The notes beneath the pieces are model-generated. The model was not told where the DNA came from, did not search any database, and worked only from the letters and a program-made list of their open reading frames with translations. Below are positions 6,713 through 7,941 of a DNA stretch of 7,941 nt, piece after piece. Each line of letters begins with the position of its first letter. Positions within the stretch are counted from its first letter, which is position 1. The position numbers and the translations under genes were made by a program. Origin of the DNA: Actinomycetota bacterium. GTDB taxonomy: Bacteria > Actinomycetota > Actinomycetes > Nanopelagicales > Nanopelagicaceae. The stretch covers positions 1 to 7,941 of the forward strand of contig CANHRF010000045.1 in the NCBI GenBank assembly GCA_947463335.1. The letters are read 5' to 3'.

Positions 6713-6726
6713 TCTTGACGTCAAGA
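6713..6726. promoter_or_regulatory. Perfect 14-bp palindrome TCTTGACGTCAAGA upstream of mdh (candidate operator)
   Basis: The sequence is fully self-complementary with no mismatch and lies 13 nt before the mdh start, between the DUF3017-like gene and mdh. TCTTGA-N2-TCAAGA has the size and symmetry of binding sites for dimeric winged-helix repressors (for example the MarR family). That is a structural analogy, not an identified match. It is too short and too closed in its loop to be a good RNA hairpin, which favours a DNA-level role. It could also be chance. Confidence 0.45.
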
Positions 6727-6732
6727 TAAACT

Positions 6733-6969
6733 CTACAACCCGCGCGGCAGTGAAATTGCCACAGTGAAGAGCGCCAGAGCGATTCCTAAGGCTAAATACC
6801 GCTCAATTTTCCCACTTTTGCCCGACTGCCAATGCGAAAGAGTGATCACGCTCATACCAATTGCGATCGCGATCGAACCTAGGCGAACATATGAAAAAAC
6901 CCCCGCAAGAAATCCTGCACCTATCGTCAGATAGGCCAGGCGCGTGCCGAGTTTATTTATCGTTCGCAA
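6733..6969 (-). CDS. Small DUF3017-like integral membrane protein, function unknown
   Basis: This 78-residue protein has three hydrophobic stretches, at about 10-27, 30-45 and 57-74, separated by the polar loop [12 protein letters not shown] and with a basic N-terminus, so it should sit in the cytoplasmic membrane. Position directly after folD, size and hydrophobic pattern match the DUF3017 family found in this spot in many actinobacteria; no biochemical role is known to me. The start is a TTG at 6969-6967 lying inside the folD 3' end, an overlap of 13 nt. An in-frame TGA two codons upstream rules out an earlier start, and the next in-frame ATG (residue 39) would remove the first membrane segment. 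A GAAG just before the TTG is a poor ribosome site, so translation probably relies on ribosomes finishing folD. Confidence 0.82.
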   Translation of the reverse strand: MRTINKLGTRLAYLTIGAGFLAGVFSYVRLGSIAIAIGMSVITLSHWQSGKSGKIERYLALGIALALFTVAISLPRGL

Positions 6970-7799
6970 GCTTCAACTACATTCTTTAGCAACATTGCAC
7001 GCGTCATTGGACCAACTCCGCCTGGCATCGGTGCAACAAATCCCGCTACCGCCATCACATCAGGATCTACATCCCCAACCAAACCTGAATCTGTGCGCGA
7101 TATTCCAACATCTAAAACAGTGGCGCCCGATTTAATATCTTTAGCCTTTAAGAAATGTGCGGAACCTATAGCGGCGACAACGATATCTGCGCGCTTAGTG
7201 TGTGCTGATAAATCCTTGGTGCCGGTATGGGTCAAAGTGACTGTGGCGTTTTCTTGCTTACGATTTAGCAACAAACCGAGTGGTCGCCCAACTGTCAGAC
7301 CACGTCCGATTACAACAACTTCTGCGCCCGCAAGTGGAATCTTGTAGTGGTTGATCAACTCAACTATCCCGCGTGGAGTGCAAGGCAGCGGAGCGTTGTA
7401 GCCTGCAACGAGCCTTCCTAGGTTGATGGGGTGTAATCCATCTGCATCTTTCTTCGGATCAATTGCTTCTAAAATATCTTGCGTGTTTATTCCATTTGGT
7501 AATGGAAGTTGAACAATGTAACCAGAACATTCGCTAGCCGAGTTCAAATCTCTAACGGCAGCGAGCACATCTGCTTGAGAGGCGCTAGCTTTCAAATCGA
7601 TGCGGATAGATGTTATTCCGACTTCTTTGCAGTCACGATGTTTGCCAGAGACATATGAATGAGATCCCGGATCATCGCCCACCAAGATAGTTCCGAGACC
7701 GGGCGAAATACCTTTGCCATTTAACTGCTTTACGCGCGCTGATAGCTCCTGCTTAATGGAGGCTGCTAAAGCCTTGCCATCGAGAATTGTTGCGCTCAT
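6957..7799 (-). CDS. folD: Bifunctional methylenetetrahydrofolate dehydrogenase / methenyltetrahydrofolate cyclohydrolase
   Basis: FolD converts 5,10-methylene-THF to 5,10-methenyl-THF with NADP, then hydrolyses it to 10-formyl-THF, the formyl donor for purine synthesis. The 280-residue length is standard. The catalytic domain shows SYVSGK with Tyr49 and catalytic Lys53, VQLPLP with Gln97, and KDADGLHP with Asp120. The nucleotide domain shows GRGLTVGRP at 165-173, an actinobacterial-looking form of the usual GRS..VGKP, and ends with the [10 protein letters not shown] signature at 258-267. The start at 7799 has AGGA (7811-7808) 8 nt upstream. It lies 38 nt after the purH stop, so the formyl donor is made next to an enzyme that uses it. 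Its 3' end overlaps the DUF3017-like gene. All key residues are intact. Confidence 0.97.
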   Translation of the reverse strand: MSATILDGKALAASIKQELSARVKQLNGKGISPGLGTILVGDDPGSHSYVSGKHRDCKEVGITSIRIDLKASASQADVLAAVRDLNSASECSGYIVQLPLPNGINTQDILEAIDPKKDADGLHPINLGRLVAGYNAPLPCTPRGIVELINHYKIPLAGAEVVVIGRGLTVGRPLGLLLNRKQENATVTLTHTGTKDLSAHTKRADIVVAAIGSAHFLKAKDIKSGATVLDVGISRTDSGLVGDVDPDVMAVAGFVAPMPGGVGPMTRAMLLKNVVEACER

Positions 7800-7837
7800 G
7801 TACGTGATCCTATTAGAAGCCCACGTTACAAGCGAAG

Positions 7838-7941
7838 TTACGCATGCGAGAAGTGTCGTGTTCCTGTGAAAAACATAGCGATTCCCGCTGCCTTGGCGGC
7901 GGCGATTACTTCTTCATCTCGCACACTTCCACCTGGCTGAA
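7838..7941 (-). CDS. purH: Bifunctional AICAR transformylase / IMP cyclohydrolase, C-terminal 33 residues, cut by window edge
   Basis: The last 33 codons read [19 protein letters not shown] at the edge of the window and end GTRHFSHA before TAA (7840-7838). The QPGGS.RD segment and the FTGTRHF.H end are the diagnostic C-terminus of PurH, which formylates AICAR with 10-formyl-THF and closes the ring to IMP. Only this tail of the transformylase domain is visible. folD follows 38 nt downstream on the same strand, matching the purH-folD order known from actinobacteria, and the two are probably cotranscribed. Confidence 0.9.
   Translation of the reverse strand, partial: QPGGSVRDEEVIAAAKAAGIAMFFTGTRHFSHA

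Noticed and set aside
7802..7826. ACGTG...CACGT inverted repeat with the folD ribosome site in its loop
   Set aside because: The arms are only 5 bp with a 15-base loop, so it is expected to be unstable and could be chance.

Overview
The window looks like a chromosomal housekeeping segment of an actinobacterium (Actinomycetota), probably a streamlined low-to-moderate-GC aquatic type such as the freshwater Nanopelagicales (acI) lineage. The phylum call rests on an actinobacterial-style TrpRS N-terminus, a MsiK-type sugar ABC ATPase, a DUF3017-type small membrane protein directly after folD, and a Mycobacterium-like dimeric isocitrate dehydrogenase. The narrower placement is inferred from the modest GC content and very tight gene packing. 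I see no mobile element, CRISPR array, tRNA or rRNA.

Layout. Right side, minus strand (7941 down to 3800): purH 3' end, folD, a DUF3017-like membrane protein, mdh, icd and a peptidase S51-like protein form one compact run with overlaps or gaps of at most 45 nt. It joins the last step of IMP synthesis, the C1-folate supply that purine synthesis uses, and two TCA-cycle dehydrogenases. Centre, plus strand: msiK stands alone (2711-3793), preceded by a leader hairpin that fits the msiK RNA motif, and ends 6 nt from the oncoming S51 gene. Left side, minus strand (2528 down to 1): a CorC/HlyC-type CNNM protein, trpS, and the 5' end of a BMP-family solute-binding protein that runs off the window. A 182-nt divergent region (2529-2710) is the only intergenic space above 50 nt and should hold the promoters of both msiK and the CNNM gene.

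How it works together. The right-hand run couples one-carbon/purine metabolism to central carbon oxidation and NADPH production. MsiK would energise sugar importers encoded elsewhere, since no permease is present here. Two junctions (icd/S51 and trpS/BMP) have the 1-nt TAATG overlap that suggests translational coupling.

I found no convincing undescribed system. The best points for follow-up are the msiK leader with its sequestered Shine-Dalgarno sequence, a perfect 14-bp palindrome before mdh, the S51-like protein tied to icd, the LDH-like malate dehydrogenase in this locus, and the BMP protein without a lipobox. No clear intrinsic terminator was seen.
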